A stretch of DNA of 64,000 nucleotides from Thiomonas intermedia (GTDB lineage Bacteria; Pseudomonadota; Gammaproteobacteria; Burkholderiales; Burkholderiaceae_C). Location: contig NZ_CP020046.1 of NCBI RefSeq assembly GCF_002028405.1, forward strand, positions 1,984,001 through 2,048,000, given 5' to 3'. A model generated the notes under the pieces. That model had not been told where the DNA came from and did not search any database. It saw nothing but the letters and a program-made list of their open reading frames with translations. Of this stretch, positions 19,566 through 28,940 are shown in pieces. Made by a program: the position numbers and the translations under genes. Each line of letters opens with the position of its first letter. Positions within the stretch are counted from its first letter, which is position 1.

Positions 19566-20213
19566 TCAGCCGACCACGCTGAGCGACATCGGCGGCAGCA
19601 GAACGCCCTGCGCGTCCTCGGTGCCGAGGGCGCGCCGCAGATGGTCGATCTTCGGCGGGCTTGCCGTCGTGCCGCCCTGGGTGTACTGATCGAGCCGTGC
19701 GTCCTTGGCCACCCAGGTGCCCAGCTTCACGCGCACGGCCAGCGTGCTGCGATTGACCAGCAGCACGCGGCTGCCTTGCGGGCCGAGGAAGCTGGCGCCG
19801 CTGACCTGTCCGGGCGCCCCGGGAAAGTCGAGTTTGACCAGATTGCCGGCCTGTTCCGCCGCCCGGCTCCAGGCCGCAGCGAGCGGGCTGGGTGCGGGGC
19901 AGAGCATGGCCATCGGCAAGGCAGCCTGCTTTTCCGGCACCTTCACCTGATTGAGCGTGGTGAGCAGCGTGGCAGAGGCGTCGAGCTGCGCGGGCCACGC
20001 GGGCGCGGCGATCTTGACGCCGTGGCAGTCGGCCTGCAACGCGGGGAGCAATTGCGAGGGCAGCACACGCATCAGATCGTCCGGGCCCGCGGTGAAGCTG
20101 GGCGCGGTCTGGGCGAACGCGGAAGGCAGCAGAGCTGCGGCAGACAGGCCGATGGCGCTCAGAATCTGGGGCAGCCGAAGGGCGCGGGTTTGGCGAGGAG
20201 GCGAGAAGGGCAT
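19566..20213 (-). CDS. Secreted protein of unknown function
   Basis: I do not recognise this 215-residue protein. After a basic start (MPFSPPRQTRALRLPQ) there is a hydrophobic stretch ending LLPSAFAQ, a convincing signal peptide, so it is probably periplasmic. The mature part is Ala/Leu/Pro-rich with two Cys (ADCHG, AMLCPAP) that could form a disulfide. I use the ATG at 20213; an upstream in-frame start at 20252 would put 13 residues ahead of the signal. It is about 100 bases downstream of holA on the same strand. Confidence 0.65.
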   Translation of the reverse strand: MPFSPPRQTRALRLPQILSAIGLSAAALLPSAFAQTAPSFTAGPDDLMRVLPSQLLPALQADCHGVKIAAPAWPAQLDASATLLTTLNQVKVPEKQAALPMAMLCPAPSPLAAAWSRAAEQAGNLVKLDFPGAPGQVSGASFLGPQGSRVLLVNRSTLAVRVKLGTWVAKDARLDQYTQGGTTASPPKIDHLRRALGTEDAQGVLLPPMSLSVVG

Positions 20214-20315
20214 GGTGTTGCGGAGAAGGACGCCGCGAAACCAGCGGCCCATGCTCAGAGCTGCGCGGCGCGGCAGAGTTCACCAACCCGCGCGGCGCGG
20301 CGGTGTAACGGCCGC

Positions 20316-21407
20316 TCAGAGGGCGGGGCGCAGCACCAGTCGGCGGCCCTGACGCGCGCTGGGCGGTGTGGGCCAAAGCGCGTCGAGCATGGACAGGGCC
20401 AAGACCTGCAGCGCCTCCCACGGGGCGCGGGGCAGGGCATCGGGGCGCAGGCCTTTCACGGCCAGATCGCATTGCGCCGCCAACTGCAGCAGGCGCTCCA
20501 GATCGGGCGTGCGCAGGCGCGGCAAGGCGCGTTCCAGCAATTTCTCCTTCACGCCCCAGATGCGGTTGGCGCGCAGCAGCGCGGGCAGCCCCTGCCCCGC
20601 GTCCAGCCCGTGGCGGATGCGCAGCCAGGCGCGTAGGTCGTCGGCCAGCGTCCAGTGCACCAGCACCGGGGCCACGCCCTCGGCCTGCAGACCTTCGAGC
20701 ATGCGGCGCAGGCGGGCGACATCGCCGCCCAGCACCGCCTCGCCGAGCTTGAACACGCTGTATCGCGCCACGTTCAGCACCGCCTGCTCGACCATGTCGG
20801 GATCGAGCGGGCCGGGCGGGCACAGCAGTGCCAGTTTTTCGATCTCCTGATGCGCCGCCAGCAGATTGCCTTCCACCCGCGCCACCAGAAAGTCGGTGAG
20901 CGCCCGTCCCGCGTCGCCCGGCGGGAGGGTGAAGCCGTGACGCTGCAATCGGGCGTTGATCCAGCGCGGCAGCTGCGCCAGTTCGACACTGTCCACGCGG
21001 ACGGCCACGCCACCCTGGCTCAGGGCGCCGAACCAGGCCGACTTCTGGGTGGCCGCGTCCAGCCGCGGCAGCACCACGATGGCCATCACCTCGGCCGAGA
21101 GATGGCCGGCCAGCGCCGCCAGCGCCTCGCCGCCGTCGCGACCGGGCTTGCCGCCGGGAAGGCGCAGCTCGATGAGCCGCTTCCCGCCGAACAGGCTGAT
21201 CTCGCGGCTGCCCGCGAGCAGGTGGCTCCAGTCGAAGCCGCGTTCCACCGTGTGGCTCTCGCGCTCGTCGAAGCCTTGCTGGCGGGCGCGCGCCCGAATG
21301 GCGTCGACGGCCTCGTTCACCAGCAGGGTTTCGTCGCCGTACACCACGTACAGCGCTTCGAGCTGGCGGGCGAGATGGGCGTCGAGCTGTTCCAAGGCAA
21401 GCTGCAT
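20316..21407 (-). CDS. holA: DNA polymerase III delta subunit HolA
   Basis: HolA is the clamp-loader subunit that opens the beta clamp. The product is about 363 residues, starting MQLALEQLDAHLARQLEALYVVYGDETLLVNEA, the typical delta N-terminus; SLFGGKRLIELRLP and VEGNLLAAHQEIEKLALL are family signatures. The start at 21407 overlaps the lptE stop (ATGA), as in other Proteobacteria with leuS-lptE-holA. The open frame upstream of 21407 is an antisense artefact of GC-rich sequence. Confidence 0.94.
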   Translation of the reverse strand: MQLALEQLDAHLARQLEALYVVYGDETLLVNEAVDAIRARARQQGFDERESHTVERGFDWSHLLAGSREISLFGGKRLIELRLPGGKPGRDGGEALAALAGHLSAEVMAIVVLPRLDAATQKSAWFGALSQGGVAVRVDSVELAQLPRWINARLQRHGFTLPPGDAGRALTDFLVARVEGNLLAAHQEIEKLALLCPPGPLDPDMVEQAVLNVARYSVFKLGEAVLGGDVARLRRMLEGLQAEGVAPVLVHWTLADDLRAWLRIRHGLDAGQGLPALLRANRIWGVKEKLLERALPRLRTPDLERLLQLAAQCDLAVKGLRPDALPRAPWEALQVLALSMLDALWPTPPSARQGRRLVLRPAL

Positions 21408-21970
21408 CAGTCCTCCGACCCGTCGCCGGGGCGCTCCGGCGTAGGGGGCACCTTGACCGCGGCGAGCTGGTACATCAGACGGTTGATCAATTCCTCGCGC
21501 ATGCCGCGGTAGAGCAGGTCGGACTCGTTGGCCTTGGCCAAGGTGGCGCTGGAGTTGTAGCTGAGATTGCTGGTCTGGGTCAGCTCGGTGGGGGCGATCA
21601 GCATCCGGCCCTGCGGCGTGGCGAGCTGAAAGCTCACGGTGTAGCGCAATTGGTACTGCGCTACGGTGCCATCGGCGTTGTAGGCCTGCGGGGTCTGCGT
21701 CTGCGAATCGGCCAGCAGGGTGAACACGGCTTGCGCCGACTTGGCGTCCGGCGCGATGCGGGTCGACGTGGTCGCGGCGATCTGGCGCTTGAGGGCGATG
21801 ACGAAGGCCGAGGTCTCGGCACCCGCCACGTACAGCGTGCTGAACGACAGATTGGTCGAGCCGCGCAGGCGGAACCCGCAGGCGCTCAGGCCCAGGACGG
21901 GGCCGACGGCGGCAAGGCCGCGCAGCACGGCGCGGCGGGTGTGGCGGGCATCGAGGCTGCGGCGCGTCAT
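21407..21970 (-). CDS. lptE: LPS-assembly lipoprotein LptE
   Basis: LptE plugs the LptD barrel that inserts lipopolysaccharide in the outer membrane. The 187-residue protein has a basic N-terminus, a hydrophobic stretch and a lipobox LSAC (Cys near residue 31) followed by GFRLRGSTNLSFSTLYV, the usual LptE opening. It lies between leuS, whose stop is directly before its ATG, and holA, whose start overlaps its stop. This conserved order confirms the call. Confidence 0.92.
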   Translation of the reverse strand: MTRRSLDARHTRRAVLRGLAAVGPVLGLSACGFRLRGSTNLSFSTLYVAGAETSAFVIALKRQIAATTSTRIAPDAKSAQAVFTLLADSQTQTPQAYNADGTVAQYQLRYTVSFQLATPQGRMLIAPTELTQTSNLSYNSSATLAKANESDLLYRGMREELINRLMYQLAAVKVPPTPERPGDGSED

Positions 21971-24601
21971 TCAGACCACCACATTGACCAGCCGCCCGGG
22001 CACCACGATGACCTTCTTCGCGGCCTTGCCCTCGCTGAACTTGGCGAAGTCGGCGCTGGCCAGTGCGGCAGCCTCGATCGTGGCCTTGTCGGCACCGGCC
22101 GCGACCTGAATGGCGCCGCGCAACTTGCCGTTGACCTGCAACATGAGCTCGATCGTGTCCTGCACCAGCGCGGCCTCGTCGATCTGGGGCCAGGGCGCGT
22201 CGAGCAGATCGCCATGTTCGTCGGCGTAGCCCAGCTCGGACCACAGCGCATGGGCGATGTGCGGCGTGGCGGGGTAGAGCACGCGCAGCAGAATGCCGAA
22301 GCCCTCACGCAGTGCGGCGGGCATGCCCGCAGCGGCGGCGTCCGCGCCTTCAAGGGCGTTGAGCAGCTTCATCGCGCCCGACACCACCGTGTTGTACTGC
22401 ATGCGGCCGTAGTCGAAATTCACCTGTTGCAAGGTCTGGTGCACCTCGCGGCGCAGCTTGCGGGCGGCCTCGCCCGGCTCGTCGTTGGATGAGTCCGGGG
22501 CGCCCAGCTTCAGCCCGAAGGCCCACACCCGCTTGAGGAAGCGGTGCGCACCCTCCACCGCGGCGTCGTTCCACTCCAGGGTGGCTTCGGGCGGTGCGGC
22601 GAACATGGTGAACAGGCGGGCGGTGTCGGCGCCGAAGCGGTCGATGAGATCCTGCGGATCGACGCCGTTGTTCTTGCTCTTGCTCATGGTGCCCACGCCG
22701 CCGTAGTCCACGGCCGAGCCGTCGGCCTTGAGCTTGGCGGCGACGATCTTGCCGTGGGCGTCGACGACGTTCTCGACCTCGTGCGGCCAGAAATACTCGA
22801 TGCCGCCCTGCGGCGTCTTGCGCGAGTAGATGTGGTTGAGCACCATGCCCTGGGTGAGCAGACGGGTGAAGGGCTCGTCGGCCTTGACCAGCCCCAGGTC
22901 GCGCATCACCTTGGTCCAGAAACGCGCATACAGCAGGTGCAGGATGGCGTGCTCGATGCCGCCGATGTACTGGTCCATCGGCATCCAGTAGTCGGTGCGG
23001 GCATCGACCATGGCGCCGTGGTTGTCGGCGCAGGTGTAGCGCATGAAGTACCAGCTCGAATCGACGAAGGTGTCCATGGTGTCGGTCTCGCGCTTGGCCG
23101 GCTTGCCGCATTGCGGGCAAGCGACGTTCACGAACTCGGCGCATTGGTGCAGCGGGTTGCCGCTTCCGTCAGGGATGAGGTTCTCGGGCAGCACCACCGG
23201 CAAATCCTTCTCGGGCACCGGCACCGCACCGCAATCCGGGCAGTGAATGATGGGGATCGGCGTGCCCCAGTAGCGCTGGCGGCTCACGCCCCAGTCGCGC
23301 AGGCGCCAGGTGGTGCGCTTCTCGCCCAGCCCCTTGGCTGTGAGCCGCTGCGCGATCTGATCGACCGCTGCGGCATAGGGCAGGCCATCGAGCTCGCCCG
23401 AGTTGACGCAAACCGCGCGCTGCTTGTCGCCATACCACTCGGCCCAGGCTTCGGTGGAGAAGGACTCGTTCCCGACGGCGACCACCTGCTTGATCGGCAG
23501 ACCGTACTTCTTGGCGAAGGCGAAGTCGCGCTCGTCGTGCGCGGGCACGCCCATCACCGCGCCGTCGCCGTAGCTCATCAGCACATAGTTGCCCACCCAC
23601 ACCGGCACGTCGGCGCCAGTGAGAGGGTGGGTGACGGACAGCCCGGTGGGCATGCCTTCCTTGTCCTTGGTCGCCAGCTCGGCTTCGGTGGTGCCGCCGG
23701 CCTTGCACGACGCGATGAACGCGGCCAGCGCCGCGTTGTCGCGTGCCGCATGCTCGGCCAGCGGATGCTCGGGCGCCACGGCGCAGAAGGTCACGCCCAT
23801 GATGGTGTCCGCCCGGGTGGTGAACACGTACATGCGCCCGTCCTGAATCGGTGCGCCTTGCGCATCGCGGATGGTGTGGGTGAAGGCGAAACGCACGCCG
23901 GCACTCTTGCCGATCCAGTTCTCCTGCATGAGCCGCACCCGCTCGGGCCAGCCGGCGAGGTAGTTCTTGTCTTCGGGGTCGGCCACGGCGGCCAGCAGTT
24001 CCTCGGCGTAGTCGGTGATCTTGAGGTAGTAGCCGGGAATCTCGCGCTTCTCCACCACGGCGCCGCTGCGCCAGCCGCGACCGTCGATCACCTGTTCGTT
24101 GGCCAGCACGGTCTGGTCCACCGGGTCCCAGTTGACCACCTGGGTGCGGCGCTCGGCGATGCCCTTTTCGAGCATCTTGAGGAACAGCCACTGATTCCAC
24201 GTGTAGTACTCGGGCGAGCAGGTCGCCACCTCGCGGCTCCAGTCGATCGCCAGACCCATGGCCTTCATCTGCCGCTTCATATAAGCGATGTTGTCGTAGG
24301 TCCACTTCGCCGGGGGGACCTTGTTTTTCATGGCCGCGTTTTCGGCCGGCAGACCGAAGGCGTCCCAGCCCATCGGCATGAGCACGTTGTGCCCGTTCAT
24401 CCGCAGATGGCGGGTGAGCATGTCGTTGATGGTGTAGTTGCGCACATGGCCCATGTGCAGCTTGCCCGAGGGGTAGGGCAGCATGGAGCAGGCGTAGAAC
24501 TTCTCGCCCGGCTTGTCTTCGCGCACGCGGTAGGCATCGGTGCTTTGCCAGTGGGCTTGCGCGGCGGCTTCCACCGCGCTGGCGTCGTACTTCTCGTTCA
24601 T
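21971..24601 (-). CDS. leuS: Leucyl-tRNA synthetase
   Basis: The 876-residue class I synthetase charges tRNA-Leu. It shows the HIGH-type motif [16 protein letters not shown], an editing CP1 insertion (about residues 220-420), a zinc-like region (CPDCG, CPQCG) and the KMSKS-type motif [12 protein letters not shown], then an anticodon-binding domain. The start is the ATG at 24601 ([18 protein letters not shown]); the frame extends about 70 codons upstream through palindromic repeats, which cannot be coding. It leads the leuS-lptE-holA group. Confidence 0.97.
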   Translation of the reverse strand: MNEKYDASAVEAAAQAHWQSTDAYRVREDKPGEKFYACSMLPYPSGKLHMGHVRNYTINDMLTRHLRMNGHNVLMPMGWDAFGLPAENAAMKNKVPPAKWTYDNIAYMKRQMKAMGLAIDWSREVATCSPEYYTWNQWLFLKMLEKGIAERRTQVVNWDPVDQTVLANEQVIDGRGWRSGAVVEKREIPGYYLKITDYAEELLAAVADPEDKNYLAGWPERVRLMQENWIGKSAGVRFAFTHTIRDAQGAPIQDGRMYVFTTRADTIMGVTFCAVAPEHPLAEHAARDNAALAAFIASCKAGGTTEAELATKDKEGMPTGLSVTHPLTGADVPVWVGNYVLMSYGDGAVMGVPAHDERDFAFAKKYGLPIKQVVAVGNESFSTEAWAEWYGDKQRAVCVNSGELDGLPYAAAVDQIAQRLTAKGLGEKRTTWRLRDWGVSRQRYWGTPIPIIHCPDCGAVPVPEKDLPVVLPENLIPDGSGNPLHQCAEFVNVACPQCGKPAKRETDTMDTFVDSSWYFMRYTCADNHGAMVDARTDYWMPMDQYIGGIEHAILHLLYARFWTKVMRDLGLVKADEPFTRLLTQGMVLNHIYSRKTPQGGIEYFWPHEVENVVDAHGKIVAAKLKADGSAVDYGGVGTMSKSKNNGVDPQDLIDRFGADTARLFTMFAAPPEATLEWNDAAVEGAHRFLKRVWAFGLKLGAPDSSNDEPGEAARKLRREVHQTLQQVNFDYGRMQYNTVVSGAMKLLNALEGADAAAAGMPAALREGFGILLRVLYPATPHIAHALWSELGYADEHGDLLDAPWPQIDEAALVQDTIELMLQVNGKLRGAIQVAAGADKATIEAAALASADFAKFSEGKAAKKVIVVPGRLVNVVV

Positions 24602-24670
24602 CGTGAGGCTTGCAGGTTGAGGCCGCGCGGGCGCCCGGACAGCGGGCGGCGGCGTAGCCGTGCATGTTAG

Positions 24671-24733
24671 GGCAACGCTGCACAAGTCCTTCGCGCGTCG
24701 CGCCTCCTGTGCGCGGGCGGTCTGCGGCGTTGC
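24671..24733. repeat. Dispersed 63-bp repeat, copy 1
   Basis: The segment begins GGCAACGC and ends GGCGTTGC, so its tips are inverted repeats. A second copy, about 85% identical by eye, is at 32979-33040. Both lie just outside housekeeping genes. It looks like a small dispersed intergenic repeat. Confidence 0.6.
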
Positions 24734-24801
24734 AAATCCTCGCTCTATTGATCCGCCACCCCACCCCAACCCTCCCCACAAGTGGAGAGGGAGCCAACAC
24801 G

Positions 24802-24951
24802 CCGCCCCCACAGCGTGGGGGCGGTCGGGAGGGGCTTACGCAGATCACGCGTAGCGCTGTTTTCTCCTCCCCCACGTCGTGGGGGAGGTTGGGAGGGCTT
24901 ACGCAGATCGCGCGCAGCGCAGTTTTCTCCTCCCCCACGTCGTGGGGGAGG
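24802..24951. repeat. Three palindromic repeat units upstream of ndh (REP-like)
   Basis: Palindromes at 24802-24824, 24866-24888 and 24929-24951 share the form C-rich arm, short centre, G-rich arm (CCTCCCCCACG T CGTGGGGGAGG in the last two, perfect 11-bp arms). The 63-64 bp period includes a conserved linker GGGAGGGCTTACGCAGATC. They fill the 544-base spacer between divergent leuS and ndh, which otherwise holds only the dispersed repeat at 24671 and no gene. Confidence 0.8.
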
Positions 24952-25145
24952 TTGGGAGGGGGAGACGCCGGCATGGCGAGGCCCATTGACCCGTTCATCC
25001 TTCTCCAGGCCAGATCAATCGCTTGCCCCGCGGCCAGGCGCGCGCCCTCACGAAAACTTGTTCAGCGTCGCCCAAGGCGAGACGCCGCTTGCGCCCAGGG
25101 GCAAGGCAGTCTCCAATGTTGGCATTGCTCCGACGACCCAACGCC

Positions 25146-26477
25146 ATGCCCCAAATGCCCACCGATTCCACGCTGCCTCGCATTGTCATCGTCGGAGGCG
25201 GTGCCGGCGGGCTGGAGCTGGCCACCCGCCTGGGCGACACCCTGGGGCGTCGGCGCCAGGCCGACATCACCTTGATCGAACGGGGCCGCAGTCATCTCTG
25301 GAAGCCGCTGCTGCATCAGGCGGCGGCCGGCACCCTCGGCATCGACGACAACGAGCTGAACTACCTCGCCCAATCCACCTGGCACCATTTCAAGTACCGG
25401 CTCGGCGCCATGGACGGCCTCGACCGCGAGCGCCGCGAAGTGCGGGTGGCCCCCACGCTCGACGAGAGCGGGCGCGAGATCGTGCCCCGCCGCCGCATCG
25501 GCTACGACATACTGGTGATCGCCGTGGGCAGTCAGAACAACGACTTCGGCACGCCCGGCGCGGCCGAACATGCCATTGCCCTCGATACGCCCGAAGACGC
25601 CCGGCGCTTTCACCGGCGCCTGGTGAACGCCTGCATCGCCGCCAACACCCAAAGCGGCCCGCTGCGGCCGGAGCAGCTCAAGGTCGTGGCCATCGGCGCT
25701 GGGGCGACCGGGGTGGAACTGGTGGCCGAGCTGCACAACGCCACGCGGGTGCTGGCCGCCTATGGCCTCGACCGCATCGACCCCGAGCGTGATGTGCGCC
25801 TCAGCCTGGTGGAGGCCGCGCCCCGCATCCTGCCCGCGCTGTCCGAGCGGCTGTCGGCCGCCGCCGCAGGCGAGCTGGCCAAGCTCGGCGTGCAGATGCA
25901 TACCGGCAAGCGCGTGACCGAAGTCACCGCCACGGGGGTGCGCACCGCGGACGGCGACTTTCTGCCCGCCGAACTGGTGGTCTGGGCGGCGGGCGTCAAA
26001 GCCCCGGATTTCCTGCGCGACCTCGGCGGGCTCGAGACCAACCGCATCAACCAGCTCGTGGTGCGCCCCACGCTGCAGACCAGCCGCGACGACGCCATCT
26101 ACGCCCTGGGCGACTGCGCCGCCTGCGCCTGGGAAGGCCATGCAGCCAACGTGCCGCCGCGCGCCCAGGCCGCGCACCAGCAGGCCAGCCTCATCGCCCG
26201 GCAGATCACGCGGCAATTGCAGGGCAGGCCGCTGCTGACCTTTCGTTACCGCGACTTCGGCTCGCTGGTGTCGCTGGGCGAGCACAGCACCGTGGGCAAT
26301 CTCATGGGCGGTCTATCGAAGGGCAGCATGTTCATCGAGGGGCACTTCGCCCGCTTCATCTACTGGCTGCTTTACCGCATGCATCTGCACGCCCTGCACG
26401 GTTTCTGGAAAACCGTCTTCCTCACGCTGGCGCGCCTGATTTCGCGGACCACCGAGCCGCGCATCAAGCTGCATTGA
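25146..26477 (+). CDS. ndh: Type II NADH dehydrogenase
   Basis: NDH-2 passes electrons from NADH to quinone without pumping protons. The protein is about 443 residues, with an N-terminal FAD Rossmann motif (RIVIVGGGAGGLELATRLGD), a second NADH Rossmann motif (KVVAIGAGATGVELVAEL), YALGDCAACAWEG for FAD, and a C-terminal amphipathic segment (HFARFIYWLLYRMHLHALHGF) for membrane attachment. The starts at 25146 and 25155 are both possible; the open frame further upstream passes through the repeat region. It looks monocistronic. Confidence 0.93.
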   Translation: MPQMPTDSTLPRIVIVGGGAGGLELATRLGDTLGRRRQADITLIERGRSHLWKPLLHQAAAGTLGIDDNELNYLAQSTWHHFKYRLGAMDGLDRERREVRVAPTLDESGREIVPRRRIGYDILVIAVGSQNNDFGTPGAAEHAIALDTPEDARRFHRRLVNACIAANTQSGPLRPEQLKVVAIGAGATGVELVAELHNATRVLAAYGLDRIDPERDVRLSLVEAAPRILPALSERLSAAAAGELAKLGVQMHTGKRVTEVTATGVRTADGDFLPAELVVWAAGVKAPDFLRDLGGLETNRINQLVVRPTLQTSRDDAIYALGDCAACAWEGHAANVPPRAQAAHQQASLIARQITRQLQGRPLLTFRYRDFGSLVSLGEHSTVGNLMGGLSKGSMFIEGHFARFIYWLLYRMHLHALHGFWKTVFLTLARLISRTTEPRIKLH

Positions 26478-26551
26478 GGCAGCATCCGCCGTGCGCATCG
26501 ACGATTGACGGTTAGCATTGCCCTGAACCGAACGCACTTTGGAGAGCACCG

Positions 26552-26914
26552 ATGAGACACAAATCCTGGCTGGTCATGCTGGGCTTGGCCGTGTGGGCTT
26601 CCACGGCATGGGCGAACAACTGGACGCCGATCCTGAAGAACACGCCCCTGCAGCGATTCGGACAGGCCGACATCGACGATCTGTCACGCGAAGGCGCGTC
26701 ATTTCTCGGCAGCGACGCCACGCGGCTCGAGTGGCACAACCCCAAGAGCGGCGCCGGAGGCAGCTTCAAGCTGGAGGCCACCGCCGAGCAGGAGGGGCGG
26801 CTTTGCAAGACCTTTGAGGTCACCCTCTACACCCGGCGCGACCCGGCGCAATCCGCCAGGGTTCGGGCCTGCCGCGAGCCTGCGGGCGGCTGGCGGTTGA
26901 TCGACGTCCCCTAA
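26552..26914 (+). CDS. Exported surface-antigen-like protein
   Basis: The 120-residue protein begins with a signal peptide (MRHKSWLVMLGLAVWASTAWA) and has a C-terminal part (LEWHNPKSGAGGSFKLEAT...CKTFEVTL...ARVRACREPAGGWRL) resembling the 17-kDa/RT0821 surface-protein domain, which pairs a Cys after EGRLC with one in RACRE. GGAGAG precedes the ATG. The family is found in the envelope of many Proteobacteria with no assigned activity. The middle region is unfamiliar. Confidence 0.6.
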   Translation: MRHKSWLVMLGLAVWASTAWANNWTPILKNTPLQRFGQADIDDLSREGASFLGSDATRLEWHNPKSGAGGSFKLEATAEQEGRLCKTFEVTLYTRRDPAQSARVRACREPAGGWRLIDVP

Positions 26915-26983
26915 CGGTGATGCTTCAATAGGTCGTTCACCCGGACAGGTCTGGGAAACTGACGTTGCCACGCTTCAGGATCC

Positions 26984-27070
26984 CAGAACTACGAACTGGT
27001 CATCAAGCACAAGGTGCGCACGGGGTGGGGCAGCGACATCCTGTTCGCCCCGGCCGCATTCCATTCGTAG
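26984..27070 (+). pseudogene. Fragment of an amidohydrolase C-terminal region
   Basis: A 28-codon open stretch encodes QNYELVIKHKVRTGWGSD then ILFAPAAFHS and a stop. It resembles the strand-Asp segment of metal-dependent amidohydrolases (x-K-x-V-x-x-x-x-G-T/S-D). A TGA closes the frame just upstream at 26960, so only a remnant remains. The match is short and from memory of the family. Confidence 0.35.
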
Positions 27071-27127
27071 GGGCGCTGGCGGCCGGGCGTGGTGGACAAT
27101 GCGCGTCCAGACCACCGGGGGTGCCCC

Positions 27128-27427
27128 ATGAGCATGAAAAAGACAGACCTTGAAAAACACCTCGCCAAGAAGCTCGACGGCAAGCTGAAGTCGGGCACGA
27201 TCCCGCAGCGCTTTGGCCAGGGCGCCAAGGCCATGGCCGCGAAGGCCGAGGCCAAACCCAAAGACGCCGCGCCCAAGCTGGTGCCGCTGACCTGCAAGCT
27301 GCCCGCCGATCTGGCACAACGCCTGCGCGACCGCGCCGTGACCGTCGAGGGCGGCGTGAATGCCATCCTGACCCAGGCGGCGACGCAGTGGCTCGACTCG
27401 ACCGTGGCTTCAGAGTCGAAGCCGTGA
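27128..27427 (+). CDS. Small basic protein, possible ribbon-helix-helix fold
   Basis: The 99-residue product is unrecognised. The N-terminal half is very Lys/Ala-rich (KKTDLEKHLAKKLDGKLK...AAKAEAKPKDAAPK), and the C-terminal half (LVPLTCKLPADLAQRLRDRAV...VNAILTQAATQWLDS) has the strand-helix-helix look of a CopG/Arc-type DNA-binding protein. I use the ATG at 27128 rather than 27089 because the sequence between is not protein-like. It could be a nucleoid-associated or antitoxin-like protein; no partner toxin is adjacent. Confidence 0.5.
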   Translation: MSMKKTDLEKHLAKKLDGKLKSGTIPQRFGQGAKAMAAKAEAKPKDAAPKLVPLTCKLPADLAQRLRDRAVTVEGGVNAILTQAATQWLDSTVASESKP

Positions 27428-27492
27428 GAGCGGCGCCGTAGCGAGGACAGCCCCCCGATGGGGCTGCGACCTTCGAGCCGGGTCGTTCCGCG

Positions 27493-28083
27493 TCAGCCGC
27501 GCCGATTGCCCTGAGCCCGTTGTAAGGCGACCAGGCGGCGGTGGACGTGGATCAGGATGGCGGCGTGGATGGCGATGGCCAGCAGCAGGCTCACCCCTTG
27601 TTCCAGCGCGGTGGCCTGGCCGGTTTTCCCGATCAGCCACAGCGTGGTGCCGCCCAGCGGCAGGAAGATCACCAGCGCGGTGGCGAGCCCCGGGTTGTAG
27701 CGCCTGAAGATCAAGGCATGCACGATGTGCACGAAGGCGTTGACCAGTGCCAGATCCACGGCAATGAGCGCCCAGCCGGGGTTCACGGTCACCGCGGCAT
27801 ACAGCGATAGCGCCATCACGCCCCACACGCCCGGCACGTTGATGATGAAGACCGCCAGGGGCGAGAGCACGTCGTAGCCCTTGCCGATGGTCTGATTGAG
27901 GAACAGACGGAAGCGGTCATCGTCATGCTCCTCGTATTGATGAAGCATGTACGCCGGGAGGAGGAGAAAGGCCGCGGCAAGCGGGACCGACCAATCGGCG
28001 AGCAGCAGCGGCGAAAGCAGGAGCAGCAGAAGCCCGGCGAGAAAGCCGCCATAGACCCAGTAGGTGATCAAGCGTTGCAACAT
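27493..28083 (-). CDS. HXXEE-domain membrane protein
   Basis: The 196-residue protein has five or six hydrophobic segments and the motif HQYEEH near residue 47, matching the HXXEE family of integral membrane proteins, whose metal-like site has unknown function. The start chosen is the ATG at 28083 because GGAG lies eight bases upstream; the frame runs further to 28374 but that part reads as non-coding. It faces the small basic protein gene convergently. Its upstream side borders the cassette-like island. Confidence 0.7.
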   Translation of the reverse strand: MLQRLITYWVYGGFLAGLLLLLLSPLLLADWSVPLAAAFLLLPAYMLHQYEEHDDDRFRLFLNQTIGKGYDVLSPLAVFIINVPGVWGVMALSLYAAVTVNPGWALIAVDLALVNAFVHIVHALIFRRYNPGLATALVIFLPLGGTTLWLIGKTGQATALEQGVSLLLAIAIHAAILIHVHRRLVALQRAQGNRRG

Positions 28084-28345
28084 GAGGCGGTCTCCAAGGG
28101 GCGCCTGCGCGATCTTGCGCGGCTGCATCGAAATGTACGTTGGCGAGCGCCGCGACTTTGGGGTTAAGCCATGAAGGACGGGTGCGCAGAGCGTCCGCGA
28201 TGCGACTGGCGAACCCTTCGCGAAGGCGCGTGGATAGACGACTGGGTGTGCCCGTAAACTCAAGCGCACATGGGCCTTTGACTGCGCCCCGGCGCCGAGG
28301 TATTCAGCGGCTTGCGGCCCGCCCTGCCGCTTTGGTATGGCGGCA

Positions 28346-28414
28346 GATGACCGGATTATTTTGTCGGATAACATCGGTCATCGACGTTATTTGACGGCCT
28401 ACATTACGTTAGGC
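28346..28414 (+). other. Integron-like recombination site (attI/attC half) before the SRPBCC gene
   Basis: GTTAGGC at 28408-28414 is an exact integron core (GTTRRRY). It is preceded by an inverted repeat GATGACCG (28346-28353) / CGGTCATC (28375-28382) and by CGTTATTTGACG. The next start codon is only 17 bases after the core, as in cassettes. There is no integrase gene nearby. The rest of the 347-base gap from 28084 shows no gene. Confidence 0.4.
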
Positions 28415-28430
28415 ATCACAGGGCAACTCC

Positions 28431-28925
28431 GTGCGCGTCGTCAACGTTCACGAACGCAACCTCAGTTCCGGCCCGGAACGCGCTGCGCGTCTTCTGGATT
28501 CGCTGTCTTCCACCGAGGATGTTCTTTGGCCATCGAAGCACTGGCCTTGCATGCGCTTGAACAAGCCCCTCGGACTTGGCGCGACAGGAGGCCATGGCCC
28601 ACTCCGCTACTCCGTCATCGAGTACGAACCAGGCAAGAAGTTCACCTTTCAGTTCCTTTCTCCCCGGGGGTTCGTAGGCAAGCACTGGTTCGAGATCCTG
28701 CGCCACGGTACGAATGGCACCACTCTCAGGCACACGATCGACATGTCGCTCAGCGGGTCCGCCCTGCTGTCCTGGCCCATCGCCATCCGGCCTCTGCATG
28801 ACGCACTTGTCGAAGACGCCCTGACCAATGCGCAGGTAGTGCTTGGCGAGTCGCCTACTCCGGCATCCTGGTCTCTGTGGGTCCGCCTTCTGCGCAAGTT
28901 CGTCGGCGGTCGCAGCAAGCGGTGA
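28431..28925 (+). CDS. SRPBCC (START-like) family protein, probable cassette gene
   Basis: The 164-residue protein has a hotdog/START-like pattern: DVLWPSKHWPCMRLNKPLGLGATGGHGPLRYSVIEYEPGKKFTFQF, followed by HWFEILRHGTNGTTLRHTIDM and a C-terminal helix. Such folds bind small hydrophobic ligands; no activity can be named. It starts with GTG and lacks a good ribosome-binding site. An integron-like core lies just upstream and an IS1111-type element just downstream, so it is probably an acquired gene cassette whose recombination site the IS has invaded. Confidence 0.6.
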   Translation: MRVVNVHERNLSSGPERAARLLDSLSSTEDVLWPSKHWPCMRLNKPLGLGATGGHGPLRYSVIEYEPGKKFTFQFLSPRGFVGKHWFEILRHGTNGTTLRHTIDMSLSGSALLSWPIAIRPLHDALVEDALTNAQVVLGESPTPASWSLWVRLLRKFVGGRSKR

Positions 28926-28940
28926 TGCCTCTCAAGAAAC

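Noticed and set aside
20316-22244. Extension of holA to a 642-residue protein
   Set aside because: The extra N-terminal part is out of frame over lptE and the leuS 3' end; the normal HolA start is at 21407.
22544-24670. Plus-strand open frame of about 700 codons opposite leuS
   Set aside because: It is the antisense shadow of leucyl-tRNA synthetase, with no ribosome site or family motif.
24802-24951. Possible CRISPR array of three palindromic repeats
   Set aside because: The intervals between palindromes are themselves conserved, so they are linkers and not spacers.
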